A DNA stretch of 64,000 bases from Tyto alba (lineage: Eukaryota > Chordata > Aves > Strigiformes > Tytonidae), in the NCBI RefSeq assembly GCF_018691265.1, contig NW_024881296.1:10323427-10387426 (forward strand), given 5' to 3'. Under the pieces are notes generated by a model that ran no database searches, was not told the origin of the DNA, and saw only the letters and a list, made by a program, of their open reading frames with translations. Below are positions 14,201-25,194 of this stretch, one piece after another; the first letter of the stretch is position 1; the number at the start of each line of letters is the position of its first letter. The position numbers and the translations under genes are program-made.

Positions 14201-15773
14201 GAGAAACTACCTGGAACTTAAATAATTTCCTCTCTTCATAAGGACACATGTCATAGATTTAACTGTTCAAACTGATCACCAATATTTACTGTAATCTTAA
14301 CTAAGCAAGACCTGTTTTGCTCTGGTTTTCAATCATTTGTAAATTGTAGACAAATCCAAGATCAGGCTTTTGAAGGTTTCACGTTGTTCTGTATGAGATG
14401 TTTGGACAATAACCACTCAGTGCATGTGCCCAAGAAAGAAAAGTACCGTTCCTTCCGCAAGTCTGCTCCTGTTACACCTGGGAAACCTTCACTGCCCTTA
14501 GGCCATACCACAACTGAGGTTAGTACCTCAATTCTAACGCTTCTCCTTGGAACTATTTTAGAGGATTTCAAGATAGGATTATTTTAAAACTAAAAGTCAT
14601 ATAGTGAACAAGTATTGGGTCAATGAGGCTAAAGAATAAATAAATAATAAATAGCACAGAAACACTTATTCAGTAAATGTGGATATGTGTTAAAATCACT
14701 GTCCTTTAACTATTCAGACTAGGGTGTATGTTTGTTATATATGGCATATTTTTTGAAAAACTATGCAAGATGATTATACAGTTTATGTACCAAATTCAGT
14801 CTTAAATGGAAGCCTTAAGTGCAGGGGATCAAAAATACACATCTGGATTTTGAAATAGCAAGAGATGCAATATGTCTGAGGGTTTATTTTCTTTTCTGGT
14901 CCTGGTGGTAATACAGTATTTATTCTTACATTTGTAGCTGTGTAAATAGGCAGATGTTTCCACTGAAATCACTGGCCATTAAAACACATTAGTATTCAAA
15001 GTTACATTTCAATCATAATATAAAAACCCTCAGTGAAGAGTTCATACTAGATGACTAAGGTGTTTGAAGAGCAAATGTTGTAAAAGCAAACACAGTAGAA
15101 GCAAGCAAGGCCTGCAGGGGATGCTGCAGGTGCAGCTGGGCACTATCAATGTAAGCCTCTTGGTCCAGCTGGAGAAGAAGGTAGATGGTTGGCAAAAGCT
15201 AATTGGCAGATTAAAGCATAAAATAGGTTCTTCCCATGGCCCAGCTTTAGATATGGAATTTCCTGGCTGTGTCAGGTGGGCAGTCTCAGGTGCTCCCAGT
15301 GTGGCATCGTTACATGTCCCATCAGGAACATTTGGGGTAGCATCCCCTGCCTCTCCCCCCTGGGAGGGATGCTCCCTTCTGCTGCCTGCAGGGCAACACC
15401 GGAGGCAGATCAAGGTAGCTTGGTGCTGCACATCAGGTTCTCTAAACACTCTCCAAGGTAATGAAAACAACACATATGATTAAAGAAGTGCGTTCCTAGT
15501 TTGCTCATGCTAAACCTCACACGCTAACAGCAGTAACACAGTGAGAAAATAAGAAAATCTTTTACTCACAAAAGCAATTTTAAAGAATTGACATTAAATT
15601 TAGGTAATTTTAGTAAACATAAACATAACATCTTTAGGGATGGAAAATGGAAGGACTTGGGTTGAAGTGTTAGTGGGATATGTTTGACTGAGCTTTGTCT
15701 ATATCAAGTTGATAGCTAATTAGTGAAAGAGAGTTTTTCCTTATAACAGTATTTGGAATAATGTGACAGAAGT

Positions 15774-15970
15774 ATGTGTATATGTATCCACAGATATATG
15801 TGTATATGTATATGTATACACATATGTGTATGTATATACATACACATATGTGTATATATAGCTGCAGATATATACATATACTTTCATCTGCCACTATATA
15901 TACAGATACTTTTGACACATTATATGTGACATACTTGTACATACATATACGTATATGTACATATATATAA
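15774..15970. repeat. Alternating TATG/TATA microsatellite with a 42-bp perfect palindrome
   Basis: Irregular tg/ta/ca alternation across about 200 bp. Within it, 15815-15856 is an exact inverted repeat with no spacer, centred between 15835 and 15836. With one mismatch it extends to 15811-15860. A second 18-bp palindrome is centred on the acgt near 15950. Open frames across it on both strands are repeat artefacts. Confidence 0.93.
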
Positions 15971-18900
15971 AAGTATGAGAGGGTATCATTTATTTGTTTG
16001 TATCTACTCTGAATGTGTAACACAGCGGCTAGGTTATTTAATAATGGGAATGATTTCTATGGCTCTCTATTCTCATTCTGCAAAGATGCAAAACTATATT
16101 GAGTGTAATATATTTCATCATCAGTATAAATAAGTCATGGTAAATCTGAGGTCCTGTTCACTAATAATTACACTGTGCTTCCTGTTATCACATACACATT
16201 CATAACGAATCCTGTATCTTGTGCTACACTAGCTGAAAGTGATGTGAGCTGCTATATAATAAGTGTAAAACCATGAATGCTCATGTGAATACTTGAATTT
16301 TAATTTTTTTCATTTCAGGTTTTTAAAATTTTTTATTGTATTTAGAAAAAACAACTCTGATTTGAAAAATAGGCATATGTAACCTTGAGAATAATTTCAG
16401 GAAAACTTTAAAATTCACATATATTTTTATTTTACCAAGTATTTGTTTCAGAACAAAGCTTATGTGCTAATTTAGGTAACTGCATTAAGTATTCTGAAGG
16501 CTTGGATTCTTTATGTTAGCAAACAGTTTTATAATTCACTGCATGGGGTTCTCTGCTGTATAAGCTAGTGGGTATACAATAGCAATGCAGAGGAAAAATG
16601 AAAAGTAAGGTAAGCAATTTTCTTGTCTGTGCCAACAGATGAGATGTGAAATTCTTCAGTCATAAAGGCTTGCTGGTTTTGAGCTCACGTATAGCCAAGC
16701 CCATAGGGTGACGTCTGACTTCCTGGAAAATGCATCTTAGAGCCCTTTAAAGACAGCAAGGAAATAGACTTCTCTGCAAAAATCGAGGATGTTTGTTTGT
16801 GAATAGGAAGGTTTAAGGAAAAAATTTGGTAAACTGAAATGTGAAGTATTCACAAAACCTCTGAAATATGAAACAAGTGGAGAGAAATGAAACGCAGTGA
16901 AAATGTGTGACGGAACGGCTCCTAACATCTACTCTATCTTGCTTTCTATTTACAGCAATGTGCAATAAATTAGGCTATTCAAAAAATTCAGGCTTTTAAA
17001 TCTGTTATACCTGTTTATGGAAATTAGGGATCATTTCTTTAGCTTCTTTCTCCTTCCCTTCCAGTGGGTCCTAGTGGGATATCTAATATCTCGGTCCCTC
17101 CGTTGGGGCAGGGAGCAGAGGTACATTGGGAGCGATGTATGTCAAAGTCTGCATGACCATTGCCCGTACGGGGCCTACACTTTCCTGAATAACGCTGGGA
17201 AGTGTACATTGCCTTTGGTGTTCCCTGGCCTGTACCTTTCATAAGCTCTTACTAAAAAACAGAAACAAGAACAAAAAATAGAAAGAAACTACGATGAATA
17301 GCATGGCAGTAATCTTAGGTAAGTAATTATATATTCTTGGGCTAAAAAATGTTTCCTTTGTTACTCCCTGGATTGAAATTGTAATGTAGTGTATGTTCCA
17401 CTGATTTGTAAACTCTTATCCTGGTATACAAACCTATAATCATTTCACAGTTTGGTTGGTTTGCCTCACTCAAGCTGTGCTGCACTGTTTATTTTACCAA
17501 AATACGCGTGGCTGCTCTCCCACTTGGTCGTGCATCGTTCTGCCTTTGAGCCCGGCTGGCCAGGCAGGCGCTGGCAGACGGCACTGCAGATCGCGTTGCT
17601 CTCTTGCTGAACCCAGGACCCTCTCTCCTTCCCTGTAGCACTTCTTATAGAGAAAGCAGAAAACGCATGGTAGTTTTCAAAAATGGTGGATAACTTAGCT
17701 TGCTTTGGCTTCCTAAGGGGAAGAAAATCCAGTTGCACTGATCTGGTATGTTATGGTGGTGGTGGTAGTGACAGTTTTTTCCTACGCAGATGAACATGCA
17801 GGTGATACATTTTTTATTTAATTAAACAGTTCAATTACAGGAGCTTGTGCAAGGGCCAGAATAAAAGACTGTACTCATCATCCTGCTAGCACTTCCATTT
17901 TATCAAATAGTCTAGTCAATGCAAGTCCCTTTAATGACTGATGAGTTTAAAAAGCCGACTTCCATCTTGCAGGATTATACCGGGAAGCAGGGAGCTGTCA
18001 CTGCATTGCTCTCAGTCTCCCCTCTTCCTCAGTTATTGCACTGCTAAGGACTGTGCAGGTTTCCATTAAAACAGTGGCATAGAGAAGTTACTTTGAAGTC
18101 CAGGGATGGGAGAAGTGACCTGAAAAATTAAGGTTTGGTCCCAGCACTTGCTTAGCGTCTGAAAGACTGCAGCTGAAGTATGGTTTTCCCAGGCTTCCTC
18201 ATGATACGTCTTTTGAAGCGCAACATTTCTGAAAGGATTCATTAGTTAGTTTACATTGAAACTCCATTTCAAAGTCCACAATTAAGCAGAATTAACAATC
18301 ATTTTATGGACTTAGTGATAGTGCAGCATTTGCACATAAATTTTGCAAGATCATTTGTATCTTATGTGGTAGTTGTTTCGGCCTTTCAAGGCTAACACTT
18401 AGTTTACTTTATGGTTGTGTTATGCAATGAAAATGGGAAGTACTACCAAACTGTCAACTATTTTTATTTCTTAGTAATACTGTTACTTCTACCATCACTT
18501 CTAAGTGATACTGGTTTTTTATTCCATGCCCTATAGTGAAAATTTCATTTCCTTGATCAGTATCTTCTGCCTGGTCCTTTCTTGTGTATTAGAAGATACC
18601 AGCTTGTCTTTTTTTATGAAAAAGCAGAATAAGGATATCATTACCATATAAACTTATGTGTCAGACTTCTCAATCAATACCTGACTATGTTGGTTGTTAC
18701 CTTGTAGAGGTTTTACAAGTGTATGTCTTTGGAGGGGATGCTTTCTGGCTTTCATCCTCTGCTCTCTGTCCCTGATGTCAGTGAAGGAAGGTCTGCACCC
18801 TATAACATTAATAATTTCTGGCGTATATTTAGCAATTATAATTATTTCAGACCTCTTTCATACTATTCCAGTTTTGACCTCATCCTATCTGACAGCTCTA

Positions 18901-21457
18901 GAAAAGCCTGCTTCCTAAGTAGAACACTGTGAGAAGGATGGTTTCCAGCAATCCTGTTTTAGTAAAAGATTTTTTTCTCCACTGTGGGTAACCACCCTGG
19001 CCCATAAACAACTGGCAAGAACATTGTCGACACTTGCTTAAGTGGTTGCTCACAAGTGAACTGTGTGTTTGTTTCACCCACGCATTGGAAGGGGCAAGCC
19101 AAACTTGAATACTGCTTTACTGTCTTCATCAAAGGAGAACATTATAGTACATCGGGTTTGTATGGGCCTTCATTTGTAATTTTTGAGTATGTGAGATCTC
19201 CATTTTTATAGATGTGTAAATGAATGTTGTCTTTGGTCAAGGTAAGGGAGTGAGCTGGTATGAGCGTGCCTGAGGGGCTGTGACTGAAAAACAAGGGACC
19301 ATGCTTCTCATCTAGACCTCTGCTTGACTTTTTGCAAATGACTTTCTGCAGATTTCCTTTTCATTAGTGTGGATGGGATGAGTCTTACTCTCTCAAGCAG
19401 TGCAGATTTGACTTCTTCAGTTTCTTTGGAACAGTATGATAGGGATCGGTGAGGACAGGTTGCTGTATGCTTGGTGGACTGAGCTACAAGTAGTATATCT
19501 TGAGGAAGAAAAAAAAAAGAAAAAAAGTTGTGTTGCACAGCTTCTCTTATAGATCACAAGGACATGGTGAAATTGTGTCAGAAAAGCTCATTTAGATTTT
19601 CTTGGGAAGGGAACAATTAAAATGGTAAAAAATATTGATCATTTTAGAGAAGCAGCTTGACAAATTTTCAGACTGTCTTTTTGCCTGAAATTTCATGCAA
19701 GACTGCACATTTCTTTTATCTGAACTTTGCAAAGAAAATAAAACTTGGAATGTCAAAGTTTTTTGATAAAGGATAATTTTAGTTTCAACTTTCTTATTTT
19801 AAGAAAATCAGTTATCAATGTTGGTTTACAGTTTATAAAAATCTTACCATTTTTCTTTTTAGAAATTGTTTGAGTTGTTCCAAATTTTCAATTTTTCTAT
19901 CAGAAAAAGAGTTAAATTTAACTGTGTGATTTCCCAGAGCAATATTTACTGTTATTATTATGTTATCATTATGTTCACATCCTCTGTGATATGGTGATGA
20001 ATGCATTAAAAGTGGATTGAATTAGATTAGAATAAGGCAGCATCATTGTAACCTTGTCTTCCAATTAATAAAGAGAAAAATTAATATCTCATTTATGCTA
20101 TATATCAAAATATGGGGGCGGGGGGGTGGGGTGTTAGTTATTGTGCATGCGCTAAAGGTAGAAATTGTTGGTCTGTTTGCTTCATATATCAAAGAAACTG
20201 CACCATTTAAAACCACAGTGACTTATGGCTTGCTAACAAGACCAAGGGAAAAGTGAGTTTAGGAATTAATTAAAGAAACAAACCTCTTCTTTTGGGTAAA
20301 TATTTTGTGTAACACCAGTGCATTGTGATACTCATTATTATCTCATGTCAGAACATATTGGTTCTGGGAGGATTCACAGTTAGAAAACAAACATTTCTCT
20401 TTGACAGAATATTTTGTTCAAAATTTACAGTTGGTGATGGATTTTTCATCAGAATTCTTGCTTCTTGCTATAACTGATTTATTATAATGAATCTAGTCAC
20501 TTGACCAGAGAAATTAATGAAATAAGGGAAATGCAAATTCCTATTCTGATCATGTCTTCATTTTACATAAGTGCTTGGGAAAAAGGATTAAGGCTTAATT
20601 ATGAATCCTGTTCGTGCTTTTTTTCCTCTTTCCCTAAAGTGTTTAGTGATTGCTTTGACATATATCTGCCAAACATTTTTTCCTGACTCTAGAGTATATT
20701 TTCAAAGGAAATTTTAACATGTGTTGCCCCAAAGACATTTTGAAGTCATTAGATGTAAAAAATCCTTAGTCCAAGTATAAAAACGTGCATGAAAAATGAA
20801 TAATGGCATGTGCAAAAGTGCTAATGAGAACTTTTAGTACGTTATCAGGTTGCTGAAGTGTAGATGAAAATGAAAATGAAAATATCTTTGCAGACTCAGA
20901 GGTTAGAGTAGCTTGACACAGAGAAATGATGCTGGCTTGTATCTCTGTAGTTTAAGAAAAGACAGAACACTATTTTTGTTTGTCATTAGCTGTAGCTGGA
21001 GGCAGCAGAAGCTGGGGCTGTATTTTGCTAGTGCCAGGATAGCACTGAGCATAAACATTGATTTGAACTTGGAGGACTTGTGGCTGCATGTGTCTGGCAT
21101 TTAGTTTTTGAAGGCTCAAGGATAGTGGGCTGTTGAGATGTAAAGTTCGGGGCAGATCTATCAAGGACTGTTTTACTTAAGAGTTAGAGTTAAGGGGCAT
21201 TTTAATACTACTGTGGGTTCAAATTCTCCTGGGATTTTGGTTCTTCTGTGACTGAATGGGTTTAAGGAAACACAATGTGATTACTGCAGTGACCTCAGAT
21301 TAATCACAGCTGTAAGATGAGTACTATCACATATGCATTTGACTTGGAATGTGTCACAGGCACTTGGCTTTTAAAGACATCTCTCAAAGTGCTACAGGAA
21401 TTTTATGTACGGGTATGAGGACAATTATCTATTTACCATCTTCACCTGTTCACTTGA
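15971..21457 (+). other. Non-coding DNA, last part of the CHRM3 upstream intron
   Basis: No convincing exon. It holds a GGT run near 17755-17768, a G-rich tract near 20113-20131, and three tgaaaa hexamers at 20865-20882. It ends in the pyrimidine tract of the acceptor. Confidence 0.6.
20113..20131 (+). repeat. G-rich tract
   Basis: Runs of 5, 7 and 4 G separated by single bases, about 1.4 kb upstream of the coding exon. The 7-G run can be split, so a quadruplex with four G3 tracts is possible. Low complexity, no known function. Confidence 0.75.
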
Positions 21458-21485
21458 TTTTTGTTTGTTTTTTTCCCTGCTGCAG
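21458..21485 (+). promoter_or_regulatory. CHRM3: 3' splice acceptor of the CHRM3 coding exon
   Basis: A T-rich pyrimidine tract runs straight into ctgctgcag, with AG at 21484-21485, 19 bases before the receptor ATG. Muscarinic receptor genes have intronless coding regions preceded by non-coding 5' exons, which fits an acceptor placed here. It makes the in-frame ATG at 21349 and the ATG at 21415 intronic, supporting 21505 as the start. The donor exon is not identifiable in the window. Confidence 0.8.
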
Positions 21486-21504
21486 ACTATGTCAGAGAGC
21501 CACA
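21486..21504 (+). other. CHRM3: CHRM3 5' UTR segment on the coding exon
   Basis: The 19 bases between the predicted acceptor and the receptor ATG. It contains the upstream ATG at 21489. The rest of the 5' UTR must lie on exons further upstream. Confidence 0.7.
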
Positions 21505-21521
21505 ATGATCATGCAAAATAA
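21489..21521 (+). CDS. Short upstream ORF overlapping the CHRM3 start
   Basis: An ATG at 21489, three bases into the predicted exon, opens a 10-codon frame ending in TAA at 21519-21521. It is out of frame with the receptor and overlaps its first codons. Its -3 base is A (21486) but +4 is T; the receptor ATG at 21505 also has A at -3. If transcripts use the acceptor at 21485, scanning ribosomes meet this ATG first, so it could lower receptor translation, but the -3 base lies only three bases from the splice junction. No conserved peptide is claimed. Confidence 0.45.
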   Translation: MSESHNDHAK

Positions 21522-23307
21522 CAGTTCAGCTTCGCCCCTGTTTTCAAATGTGAGCTCCTTCTGGAAGAGAGATTCGCACGGACTGGGACTCCTTGATGAA
21601 GCAGCATCGCTCATTGGCAGCTATGATTTCCCTCAGACCACAGAGAGTTTTCCCTTCTCCACTGCAGAATCGACAAACATGTCCCTAAATGCCACAAGCA
21701 AAGACCCTCTGGGTGGACATACTATCTGGCAAGTAGTTTTGATTGCTTTTCTCACTGGGATCCTTGCACTGGTGACTATCATAGGAAACATCCTAGTGAT
21801 TGTTGCATTTAAAGTTAACAAACAACTGAAAACGGTCAACAACTACTTCCTGTTGAGTCTTGCCTGTGCAGATTTGATCATCGGTGTTATTTCCATGAAT
21901 CTTTACACCACGTACATCATCATGGACCACTGGGCTTTGGGAAACTTGGCCTGTGATCTTTGGCTCTCCATCGACTATGTCGCCAGTAATGCCTCTGTCA
22001 TGAATCTCCTTGTCATAAGTTTTGACAGGTATTTTTCCATCACTAGGCCACTTACGTACAGAGCCAAACGAACAACCAAAAGGGCTGGGGTGATGATTGG
22101 TTTAGCATGGATCATCTCTTTTGTTCTTTGGGCCCCTGCCATCTTGTTCTGGCAATATTTTGTTGGGGAGAGGACTGTGCCTCCTGATGAATGTTTCATC
22201 CAGTTTCTAAGTGAACCTATCATCACTTTTGGCACTGCCATAGCTGCCTTTTACTTGCCAGTCACCATTATGAGTATTTTGTATTGGAGGATCTACAAGG
22301 AGACCGAGAAACGCACCAAAGAGTTAGCAGGGCTACAGGCTTCGGGCAGTGAGGCAGAGGCAGCACGCTTCGTACACCAGACAGGCAGCTCCCGGAGCTG
22401 CAGCAGCTACGAGCTGCAACGGCAGAGCATGAAACGCTCCACCCGAAGGAAATACAGACGCTGCCACTTCTGGCTCACAATGAAGAGCTGGGAACCCAAC
22501 GCAGACCAGGGGGACCAAGAGCACAGCAGCAGCGACAGCTGGAACAACAACGACGCTGCTGCCTCCCTTGAGAACTCAGCCTCCTCTGATGAAGAAGACA
22601 TTGCTGCAGAGACAAGAGCCATCTATTCAATTGTGCTGAAGCTTCCTGGTCACAGTGCCATCCTCAATTCCACAAAACTACCCTCCTCGGAAGATTTGCA
22701 TGAGTCAGGGGACGAACTGCCGAAATCCGACACAGAGTCGAAAGAAAAGAAACCTAAAAAACTGCACCCCCCCAAAAGTGTTAAGGATGGTGGAAATTTC
22801 CAAAAGAGCTTTTCTAAAATTCCAATTCAGCCGGGGTCAGCAGAGGCAACCACAGCTTCTGATGGCATCTCATCAGTGACCAAGACATCTGCAGCCCTGC
22901 CCTTGTCCTTCAAGGAAGCAACCCTGGCAAAAAAGTTTGCCTTGAAGACCAGAAGTCAGATCACAAAGCGAAAACGAATGTCGCTTATCAAAGAAAAGAA
23001 AGCGGCACAGACACTCAGTGCCATTTTGTTTGCCTTCATCATTACCTGGACCCCCTATAACATCATGGTTCTGGTGAACACCTTTTGCAGCTGTATCCCC
23101 AAAACTTTCTGGAACCTGGGGTACTGGCTTTGCTACATCAATAGCACGGTGAACCCCATGTGCTATGCACTGTGTAACAAAACATTCAGAAACACTTTCA
23201 AGATGCTACTGCTGTGCCAGTGTGACAAACGAAAACGACGCAAACAGCAGTATCAGCAAAGGCAGTCCGTCATTTTTCATAAGCGGATCCCTAGGGAGGC
23301 TTCATAG
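21505..23307 (+). CDS. CHRM3: Muscarinic acetylcholine receptor M3 (Gq-coupled GPCR), complete in one exon
   Basis: Plasma-membrane receptor for acetylcholine; family knowledge says it couples through Gq/11 to phospholipase C in smooth muscle, glands and neurons. The 600-residue protein starts at 21505, just inside the exon after the acceptor at 21485; the frame stays open upstream to 21349, but that part is intron and 5' UTR. Visible: N-glycosylation sequons at N5, N6, N15, N58 and N62; membrane segments near 74-100, 110-135, 146-171, 193-213, 236-262, 500-526 and 533-556; D123 (2.50); D157 (3.32, amine contact); DRY 174-176; C150 and C230 for the loop-2 disulfide; W515, Y518, N519 in segment 6; Y540, Y544; NPMCY 550-554. 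Intracellular loop 3 (about 263-499) carries the acidic SSDEED stretch at 360-365. Cys571/573 and a basic tail follow helix 8. Human M3 is 590 residues. Oddity: loop 3 outside has CxC at 528-530 instead of CxxC. Confidence 0.98.
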   Translation: MIMQNNSSASPLFSNVSSFWKRDSHGLGLLDEAASLIGSYDFPQTTESFPFSTAESTNMSLNATSKDPLGGHTIWQVVLIAFLTGILALVTIIGNILVIVAFKVNKQLKTVNNYFLLSLACADLIIGVISMNLYTTYIIMDHWALGNLACDLWLSIDYVASNASVMNLLVISFDRYFSITRPLTYRAKRTTKRAGVMIGLAWIISFVLWAPAILFWQYFVGERTVPPDECFIQFLSEPIITFGTAIAAFYLPVTIMSILYWRIYKETEKRTKELAGLQASGSEAEAARFVHQTGSSRSCSSYELQRQSMKRSTRRKYRRCHFWLTMKSWEPNADQGDQEHSSSDSWNNNDAAASLENSASSDEEDIAAETRAIYSIVLKLPGHSAILNSTKLPSSEDLHESGDELPKSDTESKEKKPKKLHPPKSVKDGGNFQKSFSKIPIQPGSAEATTASDGISSVTKTSAALPLSFKEATLAKKFALKTRSQITKRKRMSLIKEKKAAQTLSAILFAFIITWTPYNIMVLVNTFCSCIPKTFWNLGYWLCYINSTVNPMCYALCNKTFRNTFKMLLLCQCDKRKRRKQQYQQRQSVIFHKRIPREAS

Positions 23308-23324
23308 AATAGTATTTTTTAAAC

Positions 23325-23335
23325 AATAAAATAAA
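23325..23335 (+). terminator. CHRM3: Two overlapping AATAAA polyadenylation signals next to the stop codon
   Basis: AATAAA occurs at 23325-23330 and 23330-23335, only 18 bases after the stop. The G-rich pentanucleotide array begins 12 bases further on, where a downstream G-rich element would sit. Use would give an extremely short 3' UTR. Only the hexamers are seen; use is unproven. Confidence 0.4.
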
Positions 23336-23346
23336 AATAACGAAGT

Positions 23347-23533
23347 GGGGATGGGATGGGATGGGATGGGATGGGATGGGATGGGATGGGATGGGATGGG
23401 ATGGGATGGGATGGGATGGGATGGGATGGGATGACAGGATGGGACAGCACGGGATGGGATAGGACCAGGCAGGATGGGAAGGGATGGAAGGGGATGGGAC
23501 AGGATGGGATGGGATGGATTGGGGTGGGAGGGT
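23347..23533 (+). repeat. GGGAT pentanucleotide array, perfect core then degenerate
   Basis: About 17 perfect units fill 23347-23432; units with substitutions and inserted bases continue to about 23533. Runs of three G separated by two bases meet the usual G-quadruplex rule many times over on the + (message) strand. The open frames read across it on both strands (repeating G-M-G-W-D and its reverse) are repeat artefacts, not genes. Such an array should vary in length between individuals. Confidence 0.97.
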
Positions 23534-23605
23534 GGTTCCAGGGTGCTGATTCAAACATTTAAACATTGAGATGTGAAAGCAGCTGCCAGGCTTATGTATC
23601 CTTTT

Positions 23606-23697
23606 AATAAATCCAGTTTAATATAAAAATCAAGTCTGCATTCAGCAAAAACTAACAAACTTCAACGTTTTTACTAAGCAATGAAAGACTTAATAAA
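23606..23697 (+). terminator. CHRM3: AATAAA polyadenylation signals in the proximal 3' UTR
   Basis: AATAAA at 23606-23611 and 23692-23697. The second is followed by a T-containing stretch. These are candidates for proximal cleavage; which is used cannot be told from sequence. Confidence 0.35.
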
Positions 23698-24030
23698 GTT
23701 TTCCTACAAATTTGCAAGAAGCTGTATAGCAATTATAAACCCATTACTGATCTGCCCAGCTCTTTGATTATAATCAACTCTGGGATCTCAGGTAAGCACA
23801 TCTAGCTAGCCCAACTCTTCTGTTTATAAGGAATCCAACGTTCAATTCAAGTCACGTACAGATGTAGCAAGCTAGCGAAACAGGATTATGAAATTATTTG
23901 AGACACTGTATAGGTTGCAAAATTGCTTCTTGTTGTCCAGGTAGAGCTTCCTGTCTACTTCTCTTCTGGTGTATTGTTAATTGTACCCCTGATTCCTGAT
24001 TGCCGAGTATCTATGTGTGCAGCTCATGTT

Positions 24031-24062
24031 CTATATATGTGTGTGTGAGTGTGTATGTATGC
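24031..24062 (+). repeat. TG/TATG microsatellite in the 3' UTR region
   Basis: Short imperfect alternation of TA and TG units. Nothing else is seen in it. Confidence 0.75.
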
Positions 24063-24469
24063 AGAACATACATTCACACCTCTAAAATACACACATACCA
24101 GGAAAGAGGTGATCTATTATTCTAGGTTTTATAGGGCCCCCCCTCACAATTACATGTGAGTGAAATTAAAGAAAAGAAAAAAATCAGAAAATCATATTAT
24201 AAATATAAATCTCATTATTTGCCACCTCAAATTCAAGTTTATACTTGAAATCAAAACACGGTGTCCGCATTTCAAATGGAGAGAACCAAAGTGTAGACTG
24301 TGAGCCTAACAGCCTACAGAGGTTCATAATGGGACACATGCCCAGTAAAACCTCAGTCTTGAGCACGGTATCTCTCCCCAAATCAATCTTGCCTCTTTAA
24401 AAGATACGAAGGTGAACGGAATTGAAGGCTATGTTCAGGGCAGAGTATGAAGTTATATCTGCAGGGTGT

Positions 24470-24670
24470 AGGGAGGCGGGAGCCCACCGCTGGGCCGCAG
24501 AGTGCTGACGCTCAGAGGGAGCTGCTCAGGGACGGGGCGGGCGCAGCCGCCAGCAGGATCCCCGTTGCACTGCTGCTGGGGATCACGGACGCTGCGACAC
24601 CGTGTCCTGAGCTGCGCCGTGTGGATGCGCCGCCTTTTTCAGAGACAGCTCGGGTCCAATGCACAGTGTC
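24470..24670. other. CpG-dense GC-rich patch downstream of the CHRM3 stop
   Basis: A roughly 200-bp stretch with many CpGs (for example gacggggcgggcgcagccgc at 24532-24551) inside AT-rich surroundings. It is open on both strands (102 and 97 codons), as expected where stops are rare, and no domain is recognised. It could be a retained methylation-free patch, part of the 3' UTR, or an alternative promoter. Confidence 0.5.
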
Positions 24671-25188
24671 CGTAAGGCTTCCAGTGGAAGTTGATATTGT
24701 AATTTTCTGTCTAAACTTGGTGGAACCCACCCTCTTGCACTGTCTGCCCAGGTGATCTTCAGATGCAAAAGATCTGTTTAAAAGAAATGCTTTATTTTTG
24801 AACATGAAGGATGCTCACTGAAAAGCGTTTCTTTTCCAGAACCTGTTTTAAAAATCATCAGGAGAAATGCACCTAAATCCATTTAATGCCAGGTTATTTG
24901 GTGTCGCGAAAAACGTGATATTGCCAATTTGTAACCCATCAGTTTTTGATAAAGAAAATTTTAAAAGGGCTTTAATATTTATAGCTTAGACATGACCAGT
25001 ATTTCCTGGTATTTGTGATGCAGTCTGCACCAAACATGATTTATAAAAGTCAGAGATCCCCTGGGGAAAGGATTGTACTTTAAACTATTGTTCTAAATCT
25101 GATTTAGTTACATGTTGAAAGATAATTTTGTATTCTCCTTTGAACTGACCAAAACTTTTTTTATTGCTTAGACTCTTATTTTGCTGAA

Positions 25189-25194
25189 AATAAA
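25189..25194 (+). terminator. CHRM3: AATAAA polyadenylation signal in the distal 3' UTR
   Basis: AATAAA at 25189-25194, followed by a short T run and then TG-containing sequence near 25225. Candidate distal end of a roughly 1.9-kb 3' UTR. Another AATAAA lies at 26104. Confidence 0.3.

Larger units (their letters stand above)
9266..15768 (+). other. Non-coding DNA, probable CHRM3 intron
   Basis: AT-rich and without a convincing exon. It includes A-rich tracts near 9674-9702, 11150-11215 and 11431-11450, an AT palindrome at 10404-10425, and a GC-richer stretch at 15100-15470 that is open on both strands (139 and 143 codons) and contains no recognisable domain. Confidence 0.6.

Noticed and set aside
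15042..15483. Overlapping 143- and 139-codon frames on opposite strands
   Set aside because: Openness on both strands of one GC-richer patch points to composition rather than coding. A donor-like gtaatg near 15459 alone is not enough to call an exon.
15670..16023. Tyr/Ile-rich open frames in the TATG microsatellite
   Set aside because: They are translations of a simple repeat.
21349..21504. N-terminal extension of the receptor open frame (52 extra codons)
   Set aside because: The splice acceptor at 21485 places most of it in the intron, and the extension lacks receptor-like N-terminal sequence.
23296..23312. ttcatagaatagtat, which resembles the short terminal repeat of CR1 retroelements
   Set aside because: It spans the receptor stop codon, occurs once, and has no CR1 body beside it.
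23291..23566. Repetitive Ser-His-Pro-Ile-Pro and Gly-Met-Gly-Trp-Asp open frames
   Set aside because: These are direct readouts of the GGGAT array on the two strands.
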